From NCBI GenBank assembly GCA_015233515.1, contig JADFXS010000059.1, positions 5,418 to 12,471 on the forward strand: a stretch of 7,054 bases of DNA. Direction: 5' to 3'. Position numbers and translations under genes: made by a program. The stretch is from Deltaproteobacteria bacterium (GTDB taxonomy: Bacteria; Desulfobacterota; Desulfarculia; Adiutricales; JAGVGV01). Of this stretch, positions 1-5,934 are shown piece after piece (position 1 is the first letter of the stretch; every line of letters begins with the position of its first letter). The notes under the pieces are model-generated. The model worked only from the letters and a program-made list of their open reading frames with translations. It made no database searches and was not told the DNA's origin.

Positions 1-1654
1 CGACGCCGCCGACGATTATTAAATATATGAACATGTATCGGCCCCAGTGACCCAGGATGCGGCCGACCATCGACTGGTAGCCACGGTTGCCGCGGTCAAA
101 CGTTCGGTTGAACCATCCGAAAAAACCTCGTTTGGTCAGGTTATGGCCCTTGATCACCGGCTTGAGCATGGTGGCGCACATGGCCGGCGTCAGGATCAGA
201 GCCACGATCACCGACAAGATCATGGCCGAAACGATGGTGACGGAGAACTGGCGGTAGATGACACCGGTGGAACCGCCAAAAAACGCCATGGGCACGAAAA
301 CGGCCGATAGCACCATGGCGATGCCGACCAGGGCTCCGGTAATCTGGTTCATGGATTTACGGGTCGCTTCCACGGGAGAAAGGCCTTCCTCGGCCATCAC
401 CCGTTCGATGTTTTCCACCACGACGATGGCATCGTCGACCAGAAGACCGATAGCCAGGACCATGGCAAACATGGTCAGGGTGTTGGCGGAATAACCACAG
501 GCCGCCAGCACTCCGAAGGTGCCGAGCAGAACCACGGGCACCGCGATGGTCGGGATCAGGGTGGCCCGGATATTTTGCAGAAACAAATACATGACAAAAA
601 ACACCAGCAGAATGGCTTCGAGGAGAGTTTTAATAACTTCCTCGATGGAAATCTTCACAAATGGCGTGGTGTCGTAAGGATAAACCGCCTTCATGCCATG
701 GGGAAAAAATTTCGCAAACTCTTCAACTTTGTTTTTAAGCAGCCGGGCCGTGTCGACCGCGTTGGCGCCGGTGGCCAGTTTTACGGCCAAAGCAGCGGCC
801 GGTTTGCCGTTATAGCGACCCACGACGTCATAGCTTTCGCTGCCGAGTTCGATCCGGGCGACATCCCGCAAGCGGACTTTTGAACCGTCGCTGTTGGTGC
901 GCAGCAGGATGTTGCCAAACTGTTCCGGAGTTTTTAGCAGAGTCTGGGAGCTCATGCTGGCGTTGAGCTGTTGCCCCGCGACTGAAGGTGTCGCGCCCAA
1001 TTGGCCGGCGGATACTTGTACGTTCTGTGCTTCAATCGCCGCCTGGTCATCCCCCGGCGTTAAACTGTAGCTATTCAGTTTGTTCGGGTCGAGCCAAATG
1101 CGCATGGCATAGGCTGAACCGAAGAGTTGCACTTCACCCACGCCATCCAGCCGGCTGAGGGCATCTTGCATGTTGCTGGCCATGTAATCCGCCAGATCAT
1201 CCCTGGTCATGCTGCCGTCTTCCGAAACCAAGCCCACTATCTGCAGGAAGCTGGCGGTGGTTTTGTTGACTTGAACGCCTTGTTGTTGAACCTGTTGCGG
1301 CAGCAGGGGCGTGGCTAAGGAGAGCTTGTTTTGAACTTGGACTTGCGCGATATTCGGGTCCGTCCCCGCGTCAAAGGTCAGCGTGATCGACACCGCTCCG
1401 GTGGAGTCGCTGGTGGAGGACATATAACGTAAGTGGTCCAACCCGTTCATTTTCTGTTCGATAACCTGAGTAACCGTATCCTCCACGGTTTTCGCCGAAG
1501 CCCCGTTAAAGGTAGTGTTTATAGCCACGGCCGGAAGAGCGATGGCGGGATACTGGGCTAACGGCAAAGTTTTAATGGCTATGGCTCCGGCCATCATGAT
1601 GATGATGCCGATGACCCAGGCAAAGATAGGACGGCTGATAAAAAATTGGGACAT
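1..1654 (-). CDS. acrB: RND multidrug efflux pump inner-membrane transporter, AcrB/MexB type (partial, C-terminus outside window)
   Basis: This is the proton-driven inner-membrane subunit of a tripartite RND pump that exports drugs and other hydrophobic compounds from periplasm and membrane through an outer-membrane channel. Only the first 551 codons are in the window; the frame is open to the left edge. The N-terminus [16 protein letters not shown] gives TM1 and is close to E. coli AcrB. Numbering matches AcrB without net indels: the proton-relay aspartates of TM4 ([18 protein letters not shown]) fall exactly at residues 407-408, and the drug-pocket phenylalanines at 136 and 178 are present. 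Also visible are [13 protein letters not shown] before TM2, [19 protein letters not shown], and [19 protein letters not shown] after TM5. The TM10 Lys and TM11 residues lie beyond the edge. The ATG has AAGGAG seven bases upstream and sits 11 bases after acrA, so both form one operon. The family is certain; the substrate range cannot be read, and the symbol is used at family level. Confidence 0.96.
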   Translation of the reverse strand, partial: MSQFFISRPIFAWVIGIIIMMAGAIAIKTLPLAQYPAIALPAVAINTTFNGASAKTVEDTVTQVIEQKMNGLDHLRYMSSTSDSTGAVSITLTFDAGTDPNIAQVQVQNKLSLATPLLPQQVQQQGVQVNKTTASFLQIVGLVSEDGSMTRDDLADYMASNMQDALSRLDGVGEVQLFGSAYAMRIWLDPNKLNSYSLTPGDDQAAIEAQNVQVSAGQLGATPSVAGQQLNASMSSQTLLKTPEQFGNILLRTNSDGSKVRLRDVARIELGSESYDVVGRYNGKPAAALAVKLATGANAVDTARLLKNKVEEFAKFFPHGMKAVYPYDTTPFVKISIEEVIKTLLEAILLVFFVMYLFLQNIRATLIPTIAVPVVLLGTFGVLAACGYSANTLTMFAMVLAIGLLVDDAIVVVENIERVMAEEGLSPVEATRKSMNQITGALVGIAMVLSAVFVPMAFFGGSTGVIYRQFSVTIVSAMILSVIVALILTPAMCATMLKPVIKGHNLTKRGFFGWFNRTFDRGNRGYQSMVGRILGHWGRYMFIYLIIVGGV

Positions 1655-1661
1655 GGGGCGT

Positions 1662-1667
1662 CTCCTT
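1662..1667 (-). promoter_or_regulatory. Ribosome binding site of acrB overlapping the acrA stop
   Basis: AAGGAG on the minus strand lies seven bases before the acrB ATG and shares two bases with the TAA stop of acrA. This fixes the acrB start and suggests translational coupling of adaptor and transporter. Confidence 0.8.
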
Positions 1668-2859
1668 AATTCACAGCGCCGGTCGACGCAGCTTGACTGA
1701 CCGGAACCGTTTTGTCCAGGGACACGACCTTGACCGGTGCGCCGGGCTTGATCTTTTGCAGTCCGTCCACAATCAAGCGATCTCCAGCCTTCAGGCCGTT
1801 AGTGACCAGCCACTTGTCCCCGATGGCGCGCGAGATCTCCAGATTTCTCAGCTCCACCTTGTCGGAAGCATCGACGATCATGGCCGAGGGGATGCCGCGA
1901 TTGTTGCGAGTGACTCCCTGTTGGGGAACCAGAATGGCTCGTTCGTTTACTGCTTCTTCAATGACCGTCCGGACATACATCCCTGGCAGCAGAATTTGTT
2001 CCGGATTCGGAAAAACCGCACGGAGGGTGATCGAGCCGGTACTCTGATCGACAGTGACATCGGAAAACTTGAGATTACCTTCCAGCGAATACATAGTGCC
2101 GTCTTCCAGTATTAATTTGACTTTAGCTTCGCGGACGCCATCGCTTTTAAACTGACCACTGGCCAGACTTCTCTTCAGACGTAACATTTCCGCGCTTGAC
2201 TGAGTAACATCGACATAGATGGGATCGAGCTGTTGGACCGTGGATAAAGCCGCATTCTGGCTAGCCGTTACCAGCGCGCCGACAGTGACCGAAGATTTAC
2301 CTATGCGGCCGGTAATCGGCGAGGTGACCCGCGTATAGGCTAAATTGATGCGGGCCGTCTCTAACGCCGCCTTGCCGGCTTCAACATCCGCGGCGGTTTG
2401 CTTGAGCGCTGCTAAAGAATCATCATAATCCTGCTGGCTGACTGCGTTGATTTTTACTAGTTCCTTATATCGGTCCGCTTTGAGCCGGGCAGGGGTGAGG
2501 CTGGCCTCGGCCCTGGATAAGGCAGCCTTGGCGCTGGAGTAAGCCGCCTGGTACGAGGCCGGATCGATCTGGTATAGCACCTCGCTGGATTTGACATCCG
2601 CCCCTTCGGTGAACAGGCGTTTTTGGATGATGCCGCACACCTGCGGCCGCACCTCGGCAATCAAATAGGCGGATGTTCTTCCGGCCAATTCCGTGGTGAG
2701 GGCCACACGTTGCGGTTGAATGACCACCACGCCGACTTCAGCGGGAGGGCTTTGCGGTTGGCTGGTCGAAGCCTGGGGTTTTTCGCAGCCGGTGAATACC
2801 AATCCTCCGATTAAAAAAACCACAACGGCCATCAGCCGGATTAGGTAATTATTGTGCAT
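1666..2859 (-). CDS. acrA: RND efflux periplasmic adaptor (membrane fusion lipoprotein), AcrA/MexA type
   Basis: This is the periplasmic adaptor that links the AcrB-like pump to an outer-membrane TolC/OprM-type channel. It has 397 residues, the same length I recall for E. coli AcrA. A lipoprotein signal peptide (charged [10 protein letters not shown], hydrophobic core, VFTGC) predicts cleavage and lipidation at Cys25. The layout is: first beta strands with [15 protein letters not shown] (about 60-74), half-lipoyl domain with [13 protein letters not shown], alpha-helical hairpin (about 100-170), second half-lipoyl segment with [20 protein letters not shown], beta-barrel with [14 protein letters not shown] and [20 protein letters not shown], and membrane-proximal domain with [11 protein letters not shown] and [17 protein letters not shown]. 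The ATG is preceded by AGAGGTG. Cys75 replaces the serine usual in RPQVSGII, a small oddity for an exported protein. It is co-transcribed with acrB and probably repressed by the TetR protein at 2996-3568. No outer-membrane channel gene is visible; it may lie past acrB. Confidence 0.96.
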   Translation of the reverse strand: MHNNYLIRLMAVVVFLIGGLVFTGCEKPQASTSQPQSPPAEVGVVVIQPQRVALTTELAGRTSAYLIAEVRPQVCGIIQKRLFTEGADVKSSEVLYQIDPASYQAAYSSAKAALSRAEASLTPARLKADRYKELVKINAVSQQDYDDSLAALKQTAADVEAGKAALETARINLAYTRVTSPITGRIGKSSVTVGALVTASQNAALSTVQQLDPIYVDVTQSSAEMLRLKRSLASGQFKSDGVREAKVKLILEDGTMYSLEGNLKFSDVTVDQSTGSITLRAVFPNPEQILLPGMYVRTVIEEAVNERAILVPQQGVTRNNRGIPSAMIVDASDKVELRNLEISRAIGDKWLVTNGLKAGDRLIVDGLQKIKPGAPVKVVSLDKTVPVSQAASTGAVN

Positions 2860-2933
2860 GTTACACCTCTAAAAAACTAAATTTAGCTATCCGCCTGTAA
2901 TGCTTGGCGATAAATTTTTGCTGCGCCGAAAAG

Positions 2934-2962
2934 ATAATGAATATTCATTCCGTTGTTGGAAA
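2934..2962 (-). promoter_or_regulatory. Candidate acrAB promoter (sigma-70 type)
   Basis: On the minus strand, TTTCCA (2957-2962) and CATTAT (2934-2939) are separated by 17 bases; each matches four of six consensus positions. The operator palindrome occupies the spacer and overlaps the -10 box, as expected for a repressed promoter. It gives a leader of about 70 bases. The boxes are weak, so the exact start is uncertain. Confidence 0.35.
2936..2949. promoter_or_regulatory. TetR operator in front of acrAB (14-bp perfect palindrome)
   Basis: AATGAATATTCATT reads the same on both strands. It lies 76 bases upstream of the acrA start and is identical to the palindrome in front of tetR. Identical palindromes in front of a TetR gene and its neighbouring pump operon are the classical arrangement for a local repressor. 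Binding itself is inferred. Confidence 0.8.
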
Positions 2963-2995
2963 TAAAAATAAAAATGATTTGATCAAGTCTTTTCG

Positions 2996-3568
2996 TCAAC
3001 GCTTGATGCTGTCCCAACAGGCCTCGACGATCGATTTGATCAATTGGTCGTCCAGTTTCAAGAATCCCAAAATATGATCCCGGGCTACGGCGATCAAAGG
3101 ACCCATTGATAAAGAAAATATCGATATTACAGGGAGATCTTTAATGATTTTTTGAGCAATCCCCCGTTCAAACAAGGTTTTGACAAAATCAGTATCAGTT
3201 TGTTCCAGAACCTTATCCCTACGGTGGGCTGATCCGTAAGGTGAGTTATGGAATTGCTCAAAATAGCGAAAGTGAAGAGGGAAGGCAAGGAAGTAATTGA
3301 GAGCCCTGGTGGCGATATGCAGGAAACTTTCCCGAATGGATAATTGCTCGGAATAGTCCTCCATGACAAATTCCCTGATTTTTTCCTCAAGCTGGTTATA
3401 TGTCTCAAGAATAAGAATATCCTTGCTTTCAAAATAGCGATAGATGGTTCCGGCGCCGACGCTGGCCCGGGCTGCGATCATGGCCATGGGTGCGCCATGA
3501 AAGCCGTGCTCGGCGATGAGGTCCATGGCGGCTCGAAAGATTTCTTCGCGTTTAGATAGTTTTGTCAT
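2996..3568 (-). CDS. TetR/AcrR-family transcriptional repressor, probable local regulator of the pump
   Basis: This is a 190-residue one-component regulator, the usual TetR-family size. The N-terminal domain (about 5-52) holds the helix-turn-helix: KREEIFRAAMDLIAEHGFHG, then MAMIAARASVGAGTIYRYF and ESKDIL, the family signature where recognition helix and TIYRYF follow each other. Residues 55-190 form the helical ligand-binding and dimer domain, which is not diagnostic for a ligand. No strong Shine-Dalgarno precedes the ATG (AGAAG directly abuts it), but the start is supported because the first helix begins within six residues. It sits 136 bases upstream of acrA in the same orientation. The identical palindromes at 2936-2949 and 3589-3604 predict repression of both itself and acrAB. 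The recognition-helix region and the operator both resemble the acyl-CoA-responsive FadR/YsiA group of Bacillus. This is a hint about the ligand, not proof. Confidence 0.93.
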   Translation of the reverse strand: MTKLSKREEIFRAAMDLIAEHGFHGAPMAMIAARASVGAGTIYRYFESKDILILETYNQLEEKIREFVMEDYSEQLSIRESFLHIATRALNYFLAFPLHFRYFEQFHNSPYGSAHRRDKVLEQTDTDFVKTLFERGIAQKIIKDLPVISIFSLSMGPLIAVARDHILGFLKLDDQLIKSIVEACWDSIKR

Positions 3569-3588
3569 CTTCTAGTCGTTCCAATTCG

Positions 3589-3604
3589 GAATGAATATTC
3601 ATTC
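3589..3604. promoter_or_regulatory. TetR autoregulatory operator (16-bp perfect palindrome)
   Basis: GAATGAATATTCATTC is a perfect palindrome that contains the same 14-bp core as the site in front of acrA. It ends 20 bases before the tetR start codon and lies just downstream of the proposed -10 box. A bound dimer would cover the transcription start. This matches negative autoregulation, inferred from position and symmetry. Confidence 0.82.
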
Positions 3605-3605
3605 A

Positions 3606-3632
3606 ATGGTATATCTCCAGGCGCCATGTCAA
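3606..3632 (-). promoter_or_regulatory. Candidate tetR promoter
   Basis: On the minus strand a consensus TTGACA (3627-3632) is followed after 15 bases by TACCAT (3606-3611, four of six matches). The spacer is short for sigma-70, so the -10 is uncertain, but the perfect -35 and the operator immediately downstream support it. Confidence 0.5.
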
Positions 3633-3672
3633 GTTTATTTTTTTAGATAGGCGTTATATCGATAATATGGCA

Positions 3673-3690
3673 ATATTATTAAAATAATAT
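3673..3690. repeat. AT-only inverted repeat upstream of the interrupted gene
   Basis: ATATTATT, two adenines, then AATAATAT form a perfect 8-bp inverted repeat made only of A and T. It lies in the non-coding gap between tetR and the plus-strand gene at 3806. It has no GC stem or T-run, so it is not a terminator. It could be a protein-binding site or part of an AT-rich promoter; the role is unknown. Confidence 0.5.
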
Positions 3691-3714
3691 GTGAGAGCCG
3701 GGGGACCGTCAACA

Positions 3715-3780
3715 ATGAGAGCGAAACTGGCCGAACAAGCTGCACGGGATGCTAAAGCCAGATCGAATTTTGGTCTTTAG
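3715..3780 (+). CDS. Possible 21-residue leader peptide (weak)
   Basis: ATG at 3715 opens a 21-codon frame ending in TAG, beginning MRAKLAEQAARDAKAR. It is rich in Ala, Arg and Lys and would form an amphipathic helix. A purine-rich GGGGGA precedes it by about nine bases. It ends 25 bases before the next gene's start. It could be a small leader, the remnant of a longer gene, or chance. I do not recognise it, and nothing beyond spacing supports expression. Confidence 0.18.
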   Translation: MRAKLAEQAARDAKARSNFGL

Positions 3781-3805
3781 TTTTTGTCAAATAGAGAGAA
3801 GTCAA

Positions 3806-4330
3806 ATGCCCTACGAAATACCCGAAGTCGGCAAGCCGTTTCCGCTTTCATTACCCCGCGAAGGCCTACGGATTGTCTTGGACAGAGCCAGTTTTGAAAT
3901 GATCGGCGCCTTCTCCAACCTCACGCCTGACGAAGTGAAGGCCTAGCGTAAAGGGCAGATTCGATACGGAGTCTATGTCAACCAAGCTATCCCTTTTTTC
4001 TGCGCCAGCATCCAGGGATTTGCCGATTTCCAATGCGCGCTGAATATCGTCGCGGAGTCCCAGGCCAAACGAACCGGATTCCTGGCCGGCGACCCCAGAG
4101 CGAATATGGTTCAACTTATCCTGTGTGATTATCCAACCTCGATAATTCGCGTAATGCGACGCCTCGATCTCTCTCCTGATGTAATCCTAGAAATCAAAGC
4201 CGCTTGCGATGAGCAAATCCGGCGATATCCCACTGCCGCCCAGGTGGACGGGATAATTTGGGAAATTGAGGATTTCGTCTCGCCGGAGCAAATGATGGAC
4301 GGGGCGGAAATCGAAAGCTTTGATAGTTAA
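3806..4330 (+). pseudogene. Unrecognised gene interrupted by one in-frame amber codon
   Basis: The reading frame from ATG 3806 (MPYEIPEVGKPFPLSL) runs 174 codons to TAA at 4328-4330 but contains TAG at 3944-3946 as codon 47. The text on both sides reads as one protein: NLTPDEVKA, stop, RKGQIRYGVYVNQAIPFF. I see no frameshift or insertion. The start is chosen because AGAGAGAAG lies just upstream; a longer frame from 3749 lacks such support. The product would be a soluble cytoplasmic protein with no signal peptide or membrane segment. It has an N-terminal mixed alpha/beta part, a middle with two Cys, and a helical acidic C-terminus (IWEIEDFVSPEQMMDGAEIE). I do not recognise a family. A single TGG-to-TAG (Trp) or CAG-to-TAG (Gln) change would explain the stop. 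Alternatives are a base error, suppression, or recoding of TAG. The half after the stop has an internal ATG at 4106 without a clear ribosome site. Confidence 0.7.
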
Positions 4331-4337
4331 TTTTTAC

Positions 4338-4366
4338 GTGATATTTTGAGATTGCTCTGCTATTAT
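4338..4366 (+). promoter_or_regulatory. Candidate promoter for the CFI-tail protein gene
   Basis: GTGATA (4338-4343) and TATTAT (4361-4366) are spaced by 17 bases, and TGC directly precedes the -10 as an extended -10 element. It would start transcription roughly 30 bases before the GTG at 4406. The region is AT-rich, so chance matches are possible. Confidence 0.4.
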
Positions 4367-4405
4367 AAATAAGCAAAAATTAAAAAAGGGAAATGGTGCT
4401 AGGCG

Positions 4406-5533
4406 GTGGAACTCAGTGAAGGTCGAATAGTTTGTGGTAGCCATAAAAGTCGGGTAGGGTCTTTTTTTTTAATGTTTTTACTAACTTTATTGCTTTTTAA
4501 CACGCAGGCCTTCTGCACCGAGGGGCTTACCGGTTTATTTTCAGGTGATGCTGAAAACTCCACTTCTGACTTCATACAAAAAGATTCATTTAATCAAGAT
4601 GATTTGATTTCTAATCCTGATGCGATAATAAGCGGGTATACTTTCAACGCGACAAGCGGTAATTTTAGTCAATCAAAATGGTGGCCAGGGTTTTCAGTCG
4701 GGACGACCGCGTCTCTTAAACGAATAGGTGACGGACAAGTATTTGCTGTAACTGCCACTGGAAATCTTACTGTATATGCTGTGACATGCCTAGTATATAA
4801 ATTCAGCTATGGGTCATTTTCAGGTTCGCGTTATATTGCCTTGGATAATCAAGGCAATACTCATTTTTTTGGTGCTCTTGGTTATACAGGTGTATCAAAA
4901 GATAGTGATATTCCATCAATTATCGTACCGGCAAATCCCACGGTTGGTGAAACACACTTGGTTCCCTGGTGTAATAATACCTACACGGTAATTTCTACAA
5001 ACGATACTTTTTATAGTTTTACTGGGTGTTTAAAAATTTCCGAGATGTCATCCGCCGGGGTTATTCTTAGCTATACTTGGTATAACACCACCTACGGAGT
5101 GGTCGGAATACAACTTTCTCAAGATATTTATGTCCGTCAAATTAGCGGTGGCAGTACTCCATCGGTCTCTTCAGTTTCGCCGAGTAATAACGCTTCAAAC
5201 GTATCAGTAAACACATCTGTTTCCGCCACCTTTAGTACGACCATGAATGACCTCAATACTAGCACTTTTACTTTAAGCAGTTCTAGTTCTCAAGTCAGCG
5301 GGACAGTGTCCATGAGTTCAGATAAAAAAACGGCGACCTTTACTCCATCAAGCGCATTATCAGGAAACACTCAATACACGGCTACCATCACAACCGGAGC
5401 CAGTGATACTAACGGCAATTTCTTGACCTCTAATTATTCTTGGATTTTTTCGACCGGCGGCGGCAGCGGCGGCAGTGGTGGCAGCGGCGGCGGCGGCGGT
5501 GGCGGCTGTTTCATTAACTCTGCCCAACCATAA
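4406..5533 (+). CDS. Secreted protein with Big_5 Ig-like domain and Gly-rich CFI-type C-terminus
   Basis: This is a 375-residue exported protein of unknown function. Residues about 13-37 form a signal peptide: basic HKSR, hydrophobic SFFLMFLLTLLLF, and a likely signal peptidase site near AFC-TEG. Residues about 38-248 are a beta-rich, Asn/Ser/Thr-rich domain with Cys189 and Cys208. The pattern TFYSFTGCLKI followed by a WYNTTYGVVGI turn recalls an uncharacterised envelope-protein domain common in deltaproteobacteria. Residues about 252-350 match the Big_5/SbsA Ig-like pattern: VSSVSPSNNASNVSVNTSVSATFS, ATFTPSSALSGNTQYTATI, D-NGN, WIFST. Residues 351-367 are almost only Gly and Ser, then CFINSAQP ends the chain, resembling the start of a CFI-box C-terminal signal but lacking its usual continuation. 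The GTG start is chosen because the later ATG (residue 23) would remove the basic n-region; the ribosome site is weak. The gene is AT-richer than the pump and oxidoreductase genes. Role, perhaps surface attachment, is inference. Confidence 0.85.
   Translation: MELSEGRIVCGSHKSRVGSFFLMFLLTLLLFNTQAFCTEGLTGLFSGDAENSTSDFIQKDSFNQDDLISNPDAIISGYTFNATSGNFSQSKWWPGFSVGTTASLKRIGDGQVFAVTATGNLTVYAVTCLVYKFSYGSFSGSRYIALDNQGNTHFFGALGYTGVSKDSDIPSIIVPANPTVGETHLVPWCNNTYTVISTNDTFYSFTGCLKISEMSSAGVILSYTWYNTTYGVVGIQLSQDIYVRQISGGSTPSVSSVSPSNNASNVSVNTSVSATFSTTMNDLNTSTFTLSSSSSQVSGTVSMSSDKKTATFTPSSALSGNTQYTATITTGASDTNGNFLTSNYSWIFSTGGGSGGSGGSGGGGGGGCFINSAQP
5456..5506 (+). repeat. GGC/GGT-type triplet run encoding the Gly/Ser linker
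   Basis: Seventeen consecutive codons are Gly or Ser, mostly GGC, producing a low-complexity GC-rich stretch inside an otherwise AT-rich gene. Such runs are prone to triplet gain or loss without a frameshift, so the linker length may vary between strains. Confidence 0.85.
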
Positions 5534-5854
5534 CAAACCATAAAGCGATGCTGGGCCGGCATAGATGTTGGTCCAGCGCTAACACCGATGCCTTGACGAA
5601 ATCGCTATGAAAGTAGTTTCTTCTGGTCGAACATTTTTAATACTTCAAATTCCATTGGCTAACCATCAGGTTCAGCGATATCGCTACGGCTTTGCCTGAT
5701 ACATGTCCGATACGGGGATCAGGCTAAAATTTAACTTCGGTAAACCGAGTTAATTGTCTTTGAGCGTGTTTATCTGGTCGGTGCAATGTCATTTTTTTAA
5801 TTTTGCCTACTGTTCCATGCCTTGACTTGCATCCTGATGCTTCCCGGCAATTAA
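5534..5854. other. Gene-free stretch with dense short inverted repeats
   Basis: No coding frame here has a credible product. The stretch holds a GCTGGGCC/GGTCCAGC stem (5550-5557 with 5570-5577, one G-T pair) just after the secreted-protein gene, and a 12-bp palindrome AGCGATATCGCT (5674-5685). GCCTGAT (5694-5700) can pair with either ATCAGG (5665-5670) or ATCAGGC (5718-5724). A hairpin TTAACTTCGG/CCGAGTTAA with one bulge spans 5731-5753, and a GCATC/GATGC hairpin lies near 5829-5840. The first could end the upstream transcript. The rest suggests a structured RNA or decayed repeat element; no known RNA family was recognised. Confidence 0.5.
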
Positions 5855-5886
5855 AAAGGACTTGAGGCTTTTGGCCTAAGTCCTTT
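5855..5886. terminator. Bidirectional rho-independent terminator
   Basis: AAAGGACTT, a bulged G, and AGGC pair with GCCT and AAGTCCTTT around a five-base loop TTTTG. On the plus strand the stem is followed by ATTGTTTTTG; on the minus strand by a run of Ts ending in AA. It lies 48 bases past the stop of the minus-strand oxidoreductase and can end that transcript. It can also stop anything arriving from the left. Confidence 0.85.
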
Positions 5887-5934
5887 ATTGTTTTTGTGCT
5901 CTGATTGGGGATTGAATTTACAATCTAACGATGA

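Noticed and set aside
47..494. Plus-strand open frames opposite the acrB gene
   Set aside because: They lie antisense to a highly conserved RND transporter frame and show low-complexity His/Asp/Arg or Met/Thr composition typical of shadow frames.
1693..2115. 140-residue plus-strand frame opposite acrA
   Set aside because: It overlaps the conserved adaptor codons on the other strand and has no recognisable domain or ribosome site.
2975..2986. TTGATCAA palindrome between tetR and acrA
   Set aside because: It is only eight bases, occurs by chance often, and is not repeated at the other promoter.
3866..4114. 82-residue minus-strand frame across the amber codon
   Set aside because: The plus-strand frame has a ribosome site and continuous coding character on both sides; the minus frame looks like its shadow.
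4106..4330. Separate 74-residue gene starting at ATG 4106
   Set aside because: It is in frame with the upstream part and lacks a ribosome site, so it is better read as the second half of the amber-interrupted gene.
5534..5600. Frameshift that would restore a full CFI-box after the stop at 5533
   Set aside because: Reading on in the same frame gives a short unrelated peptide, and I found no AATAAYG-like or hydrophobic stretch in the sequence just downstream.
5534..5854. Known RNA such as 6S, SRP, tRNA or a c-di-GMP riboswitch
   Set aside because: None of the characteristic conserved sequences or overall folds of these families was recognisable, and no downstream gene is placed to be controlled on the plus strand.
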